64,000 nucleotides of DNA from Porites lobata (taxonomy: Eukaryota > Cnidaria > Anthozoa > Scleractinia > Poritidae). The stretch covers positions 245,001-309,000 of the forward strand of contig CALNXK010000099.1 in NCBI GenBank assembly GCA_942486035.1, given 5' to 3'. Position numbers and translations under genes: made by a program. The notes below the pieces were generated by a model. The model ran no database searches. It was not told the origin of the DNA and saw only the letters and a program-made list of their open reading frames with translations. Each line of letters starts with the position of its first letter. Position 1 is the first letter of the stretch. This document shows positions 34,801 through 45,700 of this stretch, piece by piece.

Positions 34801-36580
34801 TGACGAAGATCTCGAGAAGAAAGATGTAGATGAAAGAGAACCTGTCTCTGAAACTGAGCTTGTCGTTGTTGAAAAAACACCAGTTGCACTCGAGTCAGAT
34901 ATATTGGTCGACAGTGAAGAAACCAAAGAAAAAGATTCTGCCTCGGTTGAAACTTTGCTTGAGAACATTAAATCTGTAATAGATAATACAACTCCAGATC
35001 AAACTGAGGAACCTGCAAGTGCCATCAAACCCGATGTTCTTGAAGAGGATGCACCCATAGTGATAGAGAAAAGGCCTATTTTACTTCACATGGAAGAGAT
35101 GCCTGACGAAATGAATGGTGAAGGTGACCCGGAGGCTCCAGTCACAGAAAGTGAGCTTGTTGTGGTGAAAAAGACGCCAGTGATAGTGGAGTCAGGAATT
35201 TTAGTTGAAAAGGAAGGCACCGAAGGAGTGGAAGATGATAACGCTACTGTTGAATCATTACTTGTAAATGTTGAGTCCGTAATCGATCACCAGTTACCAA
35301 AAGAAGGCCGTGAACGTGCAGATGAGATGAAAACCAGGGCGCTACAAGGAGATGAACCAGTTGTGATCGAAAGAAGTCCCGTTTCACTTCACGTAAATCA
35401 ACTTCTTGATGAAGAGGACAACCAAAAAGAACACGATAACAGCGAGACTGTAGAAGGTGAACACGAACTTCCCAAATCGAGGGAACTGGTCTCGGAAGCT
35501 AAATTGGTGGTAATAAATAAAACACCAGCATCGCTTGAAAGTGAGATATTAATTGAAGTGGAAAGTCCGGAAAATGACCACGCTACAGTGGAGTCCCTAC
35601 TCGTGAACATTGAATCTGTAATCGACGACACATCCCCAGAACAACCAAAAGTAGAAGATGATACGCAGCCATCAGAGTCAAAAGAGCCAATTGAGGAAAC
35701 TGTACCTCGTGCAGTCGAAAAAAGAAAGAGGGATTCGTCTGAAATGGAGGAGCTGTTTGTTGCGCAAAATCCAGAGGAGTCTACAGAGAAAGAAGGTCGC
35801 TCACAAGATGAATCTTCAAATCTTGTAGATGAAGTTGTCATAAATGTTGTTGAAAAGAAACGCGTTTGTCACGAGCAGCCCAGCGAGACCCTAGAAAATC
35901 AATCTTCTGTTTCAGCGGAGTCAACGTCTGTTATAGTTTTAGACATCCCTCTTGTAGAGAAAACGGAGGTTGTTAAGGACAGTGTTCAAGAGACTGTTCC
36001 TCCCGCCATGGAGAGAAAGGCCGCTGAGTCCGAAGAGGAACTACTTCAGAGAACTGACGAAGACGAGCCAACAGAGCCGGAATGCCGTGAAACGGCAATT
36101 TTAGACGACCTTGAAGGAGAAACGTTGAAGTCAACTTCGTACACAAAACTTTTCGATAAAGACGAAGGCAGCGACGACGAGTTTTTACGTCAAGTTCTCA
36201 GCAGGAAGAGACTGTCGGCACCGGAAATACTTCCCGAGAAAGAGAAGGATGGTTCCGCGCCCTTGGCACCATCAGAGAGTGGAATACTTGACTCTAAGGA
36301 ACATGTTCCCACTGCTCATCTATCCCATACAAGAGAGGCGATACCCATGAGCACACTAGCAAAGGCAGATAACTCTTCCTCAAATGTGGGAGGCGCCCAC
36401 GATGAAGAGAAACTTATTCCAGGCGTTCCGCGAGAGGCTGAAAAAGTTAAGGATGCTGAAGGGCAGGCAGCTAAGGGATTGTTAGAGGCTGACGATGAAG
36501 ATCAAATTGATGGAAAGAGAAATAGATTAGGAAAGAAAGGTCTTGCTTCTCCTCAGTGTAAGTGCTGTTCACTGATGTAG
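31838..36580 (+). CDS. Giant acidic tandem-repeat protein with predicted prenylated C-terminus (1580 aa)
   Basis: One uninterrupted 4.7-kb exon with a strong acceptor at 31811-31812. The ATG at 31838 is the first in the exon; in-frame residues before it are open, so an upstream coding exon is not excluded. The protein has no signal peptide or membrane segment and is very rich in Glu, Val and Asp. About twelve repeats of roughly 100 residues carry the words SPVVIEKRPAS, VVVEKTPVALES and LLVNIESVVDHTLL. Units from about 33455 to 34955 recur at exactly 300 bp and are nearly identical; flanking units are diverged. The C-terminal part is non-repetitive with KRKRDSS and RKRLSAPEI, and ends QCKCCSLM: a CaaX box (CSLM, Met favouring farnesylation) with neighbouring cysteines suited to palmitoylation. 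This recalls the dual lipid anchor of vertebrate paralemmins, but I see no paralemmin coiled coil. A membrane-tethered cytoplasmic scaffold is inference. Confidence 0.85.
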   Translation: MEDASVTVNGHGKSNVTLPDTAQQQHVFTTKVFIQMAEKDVENDEPFLMDATSIVQKDVVNGKEIGEESVNKSWKLISEDEVVVVSKTSTAFHSELLLEQEGPGGETKETDGSTVESLLLNIETVIDDGLLNGTHEPENDKREVLDEDAPVVIEKSPVSPNMEIAIEGEDPSDVDLKNARENDEIGEEVTEDDVAVVEKTPVARSLESDILVENPDAGGKEDDTTTVDSLLENIESVIDQSPLERPQEPANKNTAEVIEELAPVVEKKSFSLDVEHLMKETDEGSEDGEHVTKQRQSFVEDEVIMVKKTVVVCKVESEILVENPDDEGKHADNTTVQSLLNNIESVIDDELPERPQELEDTKKSDALEEDYPVVVKKKPISVNVEQAIDFDVKEDEQDIDPVVETEVVVVEKETRAILESELLVDNEEAKKGDSTTVEDLLVTVEKVIDVEPSKRTHESLQEKGKPLAEDSPIVIDKRPASFDMDQMMEQDEETKEQEKKDPVCETAPIVVEKTAVTVESEMLVDNEEIEDDDSTPVETLLVNIESVVDRTLLETAKEPSEDVVEALEEDSPVVIEKRPASFYIEHPLDEDHEKKDVDEREPVSEAELVVVEKTPVALESDMLVDNEQSEEDDSTPVEILLVNIESVVDHTLLKAAKEPSEDVVEALEEDSPVVIEKRPASVCIEHPLDENHEKKDEDEREPVSEIEVVVVEKTPVALESDMLVDNEESKEEDSTPVETLLVNIESVVDHTLLKDAKEPSEDVVEALEEDSPVVIEKRPASFYIEHPLDENHEKKDEDEREPVPEIEVVVVEKPPVALESEVLVENEETKEDYSTPVETLLVNIESVVDHTLLEAVKIPSEVFVEAIEEDSPVVIEKRPASLHIEHPLDEDLEKKDVDEREPVSEAEFVVVEKTPVALESDMLVENEETKEDDSTPVETLLVNIESVVDHTLLEAVEIPSEDVAEAIEEDSPVVIEKRPASFCIEHPLDEDLEKKDVDEREPVSETELVVVEKTPVALESDILVDSEETKEKDSASVETLLENIKSVIDNTTPDQTEEPASAIKPDVLEEDAPIVIEKRPILLHMEEMPDEMNGEGDPEAPVTESELVVVKKTPVIVESGILVEKEGTEGVEDDNATVESLLVNVESVIDHQLPKEGRERADEMKTRALQGDEPVVIERSPVSLHVNQLLDEEDNQKEHDNSETVEGEHELPKSRELVSEAKLVVINKTPASLESEILIEVESPENDHATVESLLVNIESVIDDTSPEQPKVEDDTQPSESKEPIEETVPRAVEKRKRDSSEMEELFVAQNPEESTEKEGRSQDESSNLVDEVVINVVEKKRVCHEQPSETLENQSSVSAESTSVIVLDIPLVEKTEVVKDSVQETVPPAMERKAAESEEELLQRTDEDEPTEPECRETAILDDLEGETLKSTSYTKLFDKDEGSDDEFLRQVLSRKRLSAPEILPEKEKDGSAPLAPSESGILDSKEHVPTAHLSHTREAIPMSTLAKADNSSSNVGGAHDEEKLIPGVPREAEKVKDAEGQAAKGLLEADDEDQIDGKRNRLGKKGLASPQCKCCSLM
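33370..34970 (+). repeat. Homogenised 300-bp coding tandem repeats
   Basis: The word ATTGAATCTGT recurs at about 33466, 33766, 34066, 34366 and 34666, an exact 300-bp period, with very few differences between neighbours. The central array therefore looks recently amplified or homogenised, in contrast to the older units at about 32190-33200 and 34950-35650. Confidence 0.9.
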
Positions 36581-39500
36581 TGCACTCATAAAATAGGCTG
36601 CTGCGGAGGCATGTTACAGCTGTTCATGGGAGATGGTAGCATTGTAGTTTGGAAGAAAACTGCAGACATTGCGAGGGGACTCATTAGAAATGGACAGAAA
36701 ATGTAAGTTGTGACTATTTCAATAATGATGAACGTGAACCCGGGTACGCTGACAATCTATTTTGATGAACAAATCATTGAACCATGCTAGAAATGGAAAT
36801 TATACATATTTTTGCTGTTGTTTAAAATAATTACTATAGCCCATAAAAGGTCAAACTGACTTTCATGAAGAATTACGTTAAACGCTGGTCTTAGTATTTC
36901 GTTGTATCAAAATTGGTAAACGAAAGTGAGAACTGTTTTTTGGGACATTTGGGGTCTTCGATGGCCTCAGACTTCCTATGTTTCAGCCACTGTTTTCTCG
37001 CACATGGTGTACATCACCGATAAAACGGAAGAGCGATGGCTTCAGACAAATGCCGTTAAGATCGTTCCTGTGTAACGAACTGTAGATACTGCTTGTAGAT
37101 AGAGGAAGGGGTGTTGTTTTTTTCATGGAAAATGTATCGTTTTAAATTGAGTTATTATCAAAGGAGGTGGTGAAATTAAATTAAAGGAGTTGTCAGCATC
37201 GCATAAAGAAGTAACAAAAACGATTACAAAATTAGGTCAGGCCGCCATCAACTGAAAATGAGTACTACCTCCAATTCAGTCGTCGAGTGCTTTTTCTGTC
37301 ACGTTAGGGGTAATCCGGGAGCCTGGTCACTGTATTTTTTAACTATTTTCATCAATAACGACATACGACCTTGAAGAAAAAGTTTATTTCTTACTGTGTC
37401 ACGGCAATGTCACAAGTAAAAGATTGAACGCTGGAAATCACTTTTGGTGCCGACCTGACGAAATATTTTTAAACGTTTAGCTTTGCTGAATTTCATGTAT
37501 TTTGTACAGTGTTAGTTGCTTATTTTTACATTTCAGTACTTGCTGATGAGTGCAACCGGTAACAAAATATGTTTTTGTTTATTGTTGTTACTATTATTTA
37601 TGCAGGGTTACATAATTATTGGGTGTTACTTTTATAAAAGTTTTAGATTCATCCAAAGCTGTTTAAAAATGCGCATGTAGCATTATGATGAAAGGAGCCC
37701 GTAATCCGGAGCAAACATTTTTGTTGTATTTCTGTGGTGGGTTTTTCAGAGAGTAGGTTGTTTTTAGGTCGGATCTAGTCCATCGCGTATGTTCCCACTA
37801 ACTATGCAGCTTTAGGTACTTAAATGAAATTTTGACAATTCTTTTTTTTTTCGTTCTTTCCTTTTTTATTTTTTCATATTTCCTACTTCGGGGTGGACAC
37901 TTACGGAGGGGAGGTCCATTTTTACAGGCAAAAGTATTCTAGAATGCGTCTAAAAATAGATTGGTCCTTGAAAAGAACGTGACATAGTCGAACTTGATAG
38001 CTGCTGTTTATGGACTCCTGTTAAAGGGAAATCAAGGCAGTGAGGATATGAGTACCAAACATTTGAAGCTGAAGTCGTGAAAAAGTAAGAGAAATAAACA
38101 ATTATTTACTGAATTGACAATTGTATCACTTTGATTTCCTGGAGGCAACTGAGATGTTTACCGAGTGAGAACTTGCAGGTGTTGTGTGTGACAACACTTA
38201 AAACAAAAAAGTCGGACGCAAACAACAAACTCAATCTAGTAGGCTCTACGTTTGGACTGTTGGCTTCTGTGGACCGTCTGGTCAGCGGGAGAAGGCAGGA
38301 TTTAGGTTTGCGGCAGCTTAGTGGTTCACAGTGAAGGTGAATATGAGTTTACTGAAGCAGACGAAAAGTAGGAGATCAAAGGCTACCGCCGGTTGTCAAG
38401 GTTATGTCTTAAGATAACGCGATTGGTCTTAAATCAGTGAATTGTCCATCAAATATCTTTATAAGGTGCTCAAACAGTTTCAATGTCACCTGCTAAGAAC
38501 ACCATTGGACGGCTGAATGAGAGACTGCTGGGGCCAGTTGTGTAAAAAGTAACGCAAGACCTCTCTCTTTCGCAGCCGAGGCCTCTTTGTATCGAAGAGG
38601 GGCTGGGGAGAGGGAAAAAGAAGGCGCGCTGGTTATTGCTATTTTTACTGGGGCGTCTGCTTAGAGACACCTAACTGTCGCCGTCTGGCGTTGAAATAAA
38701 GAGTTTTTAACCCAGATGAATAATGTGAGACTAGTAAACGTAAACCCCCGACGTTACGATTTATGCAACTTGCCCCTGACTGTTATTTCGCGTACTCTTC
38801 TACATTTTGGTTTTTATGGAACAGCGATTACTATGTTGAAACTGAGATTGACAGTCATACTGTTCAGGATGTAAATGAGAAAAATTGTTACTTGGCAAGT
38901 TTCGATGAGGTGCCATTCGAGACGATGTATGATACAGAGACGAACAAAAGGCGGACAGTATGCAGCTGCTTTCGAATTGAGAAAGTTTGGTCAAGAAGAG
39001 TCATAATCGCATTGTTTTAAGTTGTAAAGGCTTACACGAAATAGAGCTATTAATGGTCAGCCAATCCAAATGGGTGCGTGGTTTAAACTCACGAAAACCG
39101 GGCATTAAAAAGTGATGAGTCGTATTTGGGTCTAATGCCCAATGTTTGCAAGACAGAATGGCTTTTTATTACAGCCAAAATGTTTTTCTTTTTAGAAAGA
39201 AGTAAATTACTGTAATAAGACGTTAATCAAAACTTTCCTGCCCTGTTTTACACTTTAATTAAACAAATGGCCACCGTTTCGGTCGATAAATTCGTTATAA
39301 GGTGTTTTCTGGTTACAATATTTACACAGGTCCCAATTTTCCTCTTGCGCCTGTAATATCAAATTAAGTATCAATCAGAATTGGACGCGGCCTGCCAAAA
39401 CAACATGGAAAGTATAATAATGTATATTGATTTATGTCAAGAGCGTATGGCCCCTTTTGTTACGTCAGGTCTGTCGGAAATTCCCAATTTTAAGTGTATT

Positions 39501-39733
39501 TGTCACTTTTACCCATGATGCGGTATTTTCCAATGTGTAATTTAATCTGCACAAAAAAGGGCAAAGACAAAACAATAGGACTTCATATTCATTCTACTAT
39601 GAAAAGACGAGAAAATACAACGCGTCCAGCATAGAAAAAGAGCGCGAAGACTGGTTTTGTTTTCAAAATTACGCCGTTAAGATAGTGCACGTTAAAATGC
39701 AGTGTTGTTTCGGATAACGTAGAGCAGTTTTAG
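36581..39733. other. 3' UTR of the repeat gene and intergenic sequence
   Basis: No coding region was supported. AATAAA at 38093-38098 is a plausible poly(A) signal, implying a 3' UTR of about 1.5 kb. A SINE-like segment lies at 38470-38705. The remainder up to the PAN/fibrinogen gene start shows nothing recognisable. Confidence 0.45.
38470..38705 (+). mobile_element. SINE, copy 2 (body and 3' end)
   Basis: Shares GGCCTCTTTGTATCGAAGAG, the GGGAGAGGGAAAAAGAA tract, TTATTGCTATTTTTA and a GGCGTTGAAATAAAGAG end with the 9064-9500 copy. The tRNA-like head is missing or too diverged to see. Confidence 0.6.
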
Positions 39734-42700
39734 ATGTATTTTGCAGCCCTTTTCCTCCCTTTTTTCCTTACCATTGCTCTCTGTGATTTGTCGACGTTCA
39801 ACGAACGATACCTACCAGGTCACGTATTGGTAACAATATTCTATAAGGATTGGTTGGGATGCCTTCAAGCTTGCAACAATGAGCCAAGATGTATCTCGTA
39901 CAACTACTTCAAAGAAAACAAGACTTGTGAGATAAACTCTAATGGGATAAAAGATCAATGTGCGAGCAAGTGGACGGTTTACTCAAGAGGATGGATATTT
40001 CACCAGATAAGGGTTAGTGTTATAAAACAGTTCTCAGTGGAAATAGTTTTTACATAGTTCATGTAACGTAATGGAAGCCAAGTTATAATCTTCACCTTAG
40101 ACTAACTACAACCGACCCTAACAGAAACAAATAATTCCCAGCAGGTTCTAACACAGAGAATAAAAAACAAACAAGTTCTTATAAATGCAATGTTAGTGCC
40201 TTCGTCTGAATTGTAACGAAATACAGGATGCAGCTGCATTGAATCTCACAGTCATCAATAACCAATAGTAAGATCGCGCGTGTATTACTTAGGTTAATCG
40301 AGCCTATACATTCCTCTTCTGACAAAATAATTGAAATGGTTAATAACTTCACTCAGCTTCATTTGACAAAAAAAGTCAAATTTTGCATTGGATGTTACTA
40401 CGATCTGCTTCAAGCAAAAAAACCTTCAACGTTGTTTTTCCAAAAATGTCCAGTAATAACCAGTTGTGATTCTACTGACATATTGTTATAACCTCAAAAT
40501 AATTCTGTTGTATAAATCCGAATGAATGTCTCAATTATATGTTTATATTTTTGGCTTTTAACTATTAAGACATGAAATATGCAATAAACGTAATTTTCAC
40601 ACCATGAATGTAAGCTGCGCCAAAAGAAATGAAACGAGACTAGAACAGCAAATTCTTACACCCAATAAGTTCGGCCGTTTAAAAGCTACCGGCAGCAACT
40701 ACAATTCGCCAAATAATGCTTATTTTATGAATGCGAAAAAAGTCATGTCGCATTATATCATAGTTTTATAACACACAAAAAAACTGGCTCATACGACTTA
40801 TAAATGCGGATAAGAGAATGTCAAGTCGATTTCGTAAAATCCGTTTTGAATTTGCGGAATATTTCCAGAATTTAGCAATTGTTACGAGTGGCCAATCTGG
40901 CTAGGTTAGCAGTACCTGTGACTAACAAAACCCAGAGTAAATATTTACTTTTAAAAGGAAATTTTATGAAGGTTTGAAAAATGTTTATTCAGCAGCGATA
41001 TTAAAAACAATTTTGTTGGTTTCCTTGGAAACCCGCGTACGAAAAACGAAGAATAACAAGAATCGTTCATGCTGAAAAGAAGAAGAATTTTTTTTATCGA
41101 TTTTGTTGTCATCGAAATCTGGTACAATCTCTTTTGTCGTCTCTTACATTTAGTAACAAGCCTTTAATACAAAATGGTCTGTTGTTAAATTGATAAAACT
41201 AAAGAATATTACAGGAAGTAAGAAATTATAGAGATGATTTTCGCATTGTCAAGATTAAAGAGATAATTACTTTCTCATTTTCCCCTTTCAGCCTACACCA
41301 GGGCCGAAACCAGGTAAATATGATTGTCAAATATCACCTTGACTATTACATAAGTTCGACGGATAATTAGTTCCCTCCTGCTGAATACTGAGCATTAGAA
41401 CAAGGGGATATTGCTGTAAAAGAACCAAAAGATCCTCGAAACAATTTGATTTCTAACTTTTGATCATTAAGTGACTCCTGTTTTTGGCCTCAGTTCAATC
41501 TTGGACATCCTGTCAGCAGAACGCTTCTTTCGCTTGCTCGATTTTTTGTGTACTCAAGATCGAGTAACGTCTTTATTGAGCATGCGCTGCATATATAGTT
41601 TCGAACCCAGTTAACGAACCCAGTAACGAACCCAGGTTTGAAAGCCGTTCGCTTGGTACAGTGGGCTCGGCTATGACCGTCGGTTTATTAATTCACAAAT
41701 GCTTGCACTCGAATAATCCTGTTTGACGAGAGAAAACAAGATTGACTAGTCCAGACAATTGGGCTGCGGCCACTCGATTCAAGTAGAGCTTCCTTTCTCC
41801 TCCTCACTCAAAAAAGACAAATGGAGGCCGTGATCGCTGCAGGATGAAGCTTGGACAGAATAAAATAGGAAAACAAACGAAATCAAGCTAAAGGCTCACG
41901 AAGAAGGCCAAAACAAGCCGTTTTCCCATTCATGATTTGGAGGTCTCCATAGTTGCAGCTTCTAAAACGTTGGCAATTATTATACTTCTCCAGTCTGCGC
42001 CATTTGAAGGCTTTTGAGGAGGGGGCTTAATGTCATACTAGTGGACTTACGATATTCTGCTCAATATATAGAAGTGCCTGGAGGGAGCAAATACAGAACA
42101 TTTCTTCGTCTTCTTCAATTAACATCAGAATTGGTAGTCAAGGCCAATTCCTTAGACTCTCGATGTGCGTACTCGGTAGAAACTAACTCCTAAAATTGTA
42201 TTCCGTCATATTATCAATATAGGCGTTGCGTCTGACATCATGCCCTCACTTAACACCAAAAAAGTTTGCAAAATCAAAACGTGATAAGGTTTTTGGGAAC
42301 TAGATCTAAGCTACTGGAAAGCATGGCACACACATAAATTTCATATAGTATGTTATTAATGTCGAGAGGATCATTATTTTCTCTTCTTTTGAAGAGTTAG
42401 GAGATGATGCAAGCAATCCTGCGGGATCCTGTGAAGAAATATTTTCTACAAGAAGGTAATGACGAATCGATGATGGAAGCCATAGCTCTAGATGAAAAGA
42501 CGATCTTCATCAACAACTGATGTTGATTGCCTCGTATGCAGTCACTCGGCACCTAATAAAAAGCGGTTGTTTATGTACTAAACCTAGTCGTTTCAGGGAA
42601 ATTCTCATAATGCCAATTGAACTGAGTAGGCTGTGATTATTCCCTCCCTAAATGTGATCTCTTTACTAATATGTCTTTGTGTCAAAATAATGATAATAAT

Positions 42701-45700
42701 AGAGAAACCTTGGTCACAGGTTAATTGAAAGGAACAAGGGCTACAATGGCTTAAGTCTCCATAGTCTCCATCTTTTAGGCCGGATGGTCACGCCCGAATC
42801 GTCTCCATTCGGGAGATCGGGACGATCTCGTGGAAACATCCCTGATACGTTTCAGGAAGATTCGGACGATCGCAATCGCCTGGAGAGTACAGAAATCTCT
42901 ATATAGGAGAATAGTATCGAGGCGATCAAGGAAATGGTTGGTGTAGACGAGGTTTAAAGACCTATCTACCTGGATGGAGTCTAAAGGCTTGGAATATATT
43001 CTTTTGTTATTCCTCACCCTTGCCCTGCCCCAAATGATACTAAAACCATCGGAAGAATGACATGTCATTGTTTCCTGCGACCAATTAGGAGAGACCTTAC
43101 GAGCAGCTTCTACACTACCCTTGTTTTTCCAGCTTTTCTCGCATTTTAAGTACGAGATTAACGGGGGTATCACCCCGAGAAAAAGTCATACAAGATTAAC
43201 TCGATTAACTGACTACCCATAATTAATATGGTTCATTACCTCGTTCTTCATCCTGAAGGAGAGTATATATTTCAGCTTCAGGTAGTCTGTAGCTGGCTGC
43301 TTGTTGGAATAAGTCACGTTATTTTTCTCATTACCATTGTTTAGTTTTCTTTAACATTTCCCGACACAGGAATGTTTCCAGCGGCACCTACTATATTAAA
43401 GTAACCAACTATAATACTATTCCTGTGTATTGCCGAATGGAAAAAACAGTCGAGTGTGGAGAGGGAGGCTGGACACTAGCTATGAAGATAGATGGACAAA
43501 AGGTACATGAAGATGACACGTTCCCAGAGTCCATTGGGCTCCCCTATTCCACCATTAACACATCTAACAGCACAAACATAAGGCTAAAATGAGACAATCT
43601 CTTTTACTTGAGAATAGGTCATTTGCACGATGGCGTCATTTTACTACTATGACCAGAATCCTTTTCCTTTTTCCTTTCATATTCAAATTTTGTAATCCCT
43701 GCAAGGTTTAAATAACAAAACCCCTAATTTGCACAAGAAAGCAAAACCCTGAAGGATTCTGGTCGTAGAAGTAAAATGATGTCATCAAGCAAATGGCCTA
43801 TTGAAGAGAGGGTCAATATCTTTTTTTATGAGATGAGTAAGTTTATATAAAAGTGTCTTGGTTATTTCACTACTGAACTCCCTCTTGAATACTACCAAAG
43901 CAGAGGTCATAGCAAGACCAAAAATAATCTTAAGCATATCTAAACATCTTTAGACTGACAAAATACTTCTTTAAATCTAAAAATTCTAATACATAGATTT
44001 AGCCAGGACTAAAAGCGAGGCTATCGATAATATTTATAGTTTGCTCAAATAAAATATAAAACCGCGTAATGCTAAGCGGTGAAGGCAACGAGAATGGTGA
44101 AAAAACAACAGTAGGTCTAATTAGCAAAAAAGAAACTTTGTACGTGCAGCACACTTCTTTTGTATATTTCTTTGCCGTTGTTTTGCACGACTACAACGTG
44201 AAACTTCCTAGTTACACGTTTTATGGAGGAAATGTCGTACGTCTTAGCTTGCTCACTTTTTTTTTTACTGCCGCTCATTTTCACCTTAGTGGCCGCTACG
44301 AAAATGTCTCCTTTGTTTTTTATATCTCTCTGTAGCTCTCTTTCGCTCTTTTTCTCGTTGAACTTCGCTGGCCTGTCGCCTACTTTCTCTTTTTCTCTGT
44401 CTTTCTCTTTCTCTACATTCCAAATTTGTGCACATTAAAATTAATCTAAGCTTAATACTTTAGATAACCCGGGTACAGAAACAATTTCTGCTTTCCGTTT
44501 TCGTCTTCATTGACTTTTTTAGTTGTCTCTGCTTAACAAGACGCGGGTGACTATGCGATTTCGCGCCGAAATAACCTCGAGTTGCATTTGGGTTGCCTAC
44601 CTGTTGATTGAATTATTTACATTGGTATGCCTGTGGTGCGGACGGACGGTCGGTCGGTCGGTCGGGCGTACGGTCACGTGATTGCAAAAATTTCTCGGGT
44701 GGGTCGATTACGACATTTTCTTAGGTCCGCTATGAGGCCGTTACGGTCTTTCTTAAACTGGGACACCTTCTCATTACATTGACGCAATTAGTTCATGAGT
44801 CAGGGTGCAACATTTACTAGACACGTTCTAGTTTATACAATTTTTGTTTTGTTACAATCGTTACGATCGCAAAAATAGAATAACTAAAAAAAGACGTCGC
44901 AGCGATTCATATGGAAACAACTCTTCAACGATTGGACTTATCGTGGCTATCATTGGGATTGCCACAACTGACATTCCTGGTTCCATATAATCCCTACATC
45001 GACCGTATTTTTTTTCCAACAGTCATGCCGATGAATTGGAAACCAGAATTAACTAACACAAACTTGTTACTTCACAGAAAACCTTCAGATACAACTCCTC
45101 ACTGTGGACAACGACAGATTCCTACAATGAAAATCAGGGAAAAGATCTTACTAAATCGGTAATATCAAATTAAAAGGAACCCCCAGAGAGCCTGCTCGAG
45201 GGCTACCTGGGATTAGGTTAAGACCCTGTTTACATGGAGTGGGAGACCCCGGTCTTGGGGGTAGGTTTCTTTTGTTTTGTGTCCCCCAGAGCGTGAAAAC
45301 AAAAGAAACCAACCCCACTAGACCGGGGTCCGCCACTCCATGTAAACAGGCCCTAAATGAGCGCTTTCAAAATTACGTTGATTGGCAACCATTCAGATAA
45401 GGCGGAAAAAAGCAATCATTATAACAATGAATAAATAATAAGATGTAGTGTCATAGTTGTATACTTGAGGCTAAGAAAAGAGAATAATGGTGTATGATGA
45501 CAAGAAAAGCATCAAGTGTGCGATGCTTAACACTAACTCGTTCGATTAATAACTGAACTTAACCTTAGAAAAAAACCCGAAAAGATTGAGCCCAAAAACA
45601 AGAGTTCAATCTTTGAAGAGATATTTCCTTACGATTTGTAAATGAAAGTTGAAATTGCAAATTCCTGGAAAGAAGTTTATTAATATTCTTTTTTACAGTT

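Noticed and set aside
32239..35841. Many long minus-strand open frames antisense to the acidic repeat gene
   Set aside because: They are repeat-periodic shadows of the plus-strand codon pattern (Ser-rich or Gln-rich mirror frames) and have no independent start, splice or domain evidence.
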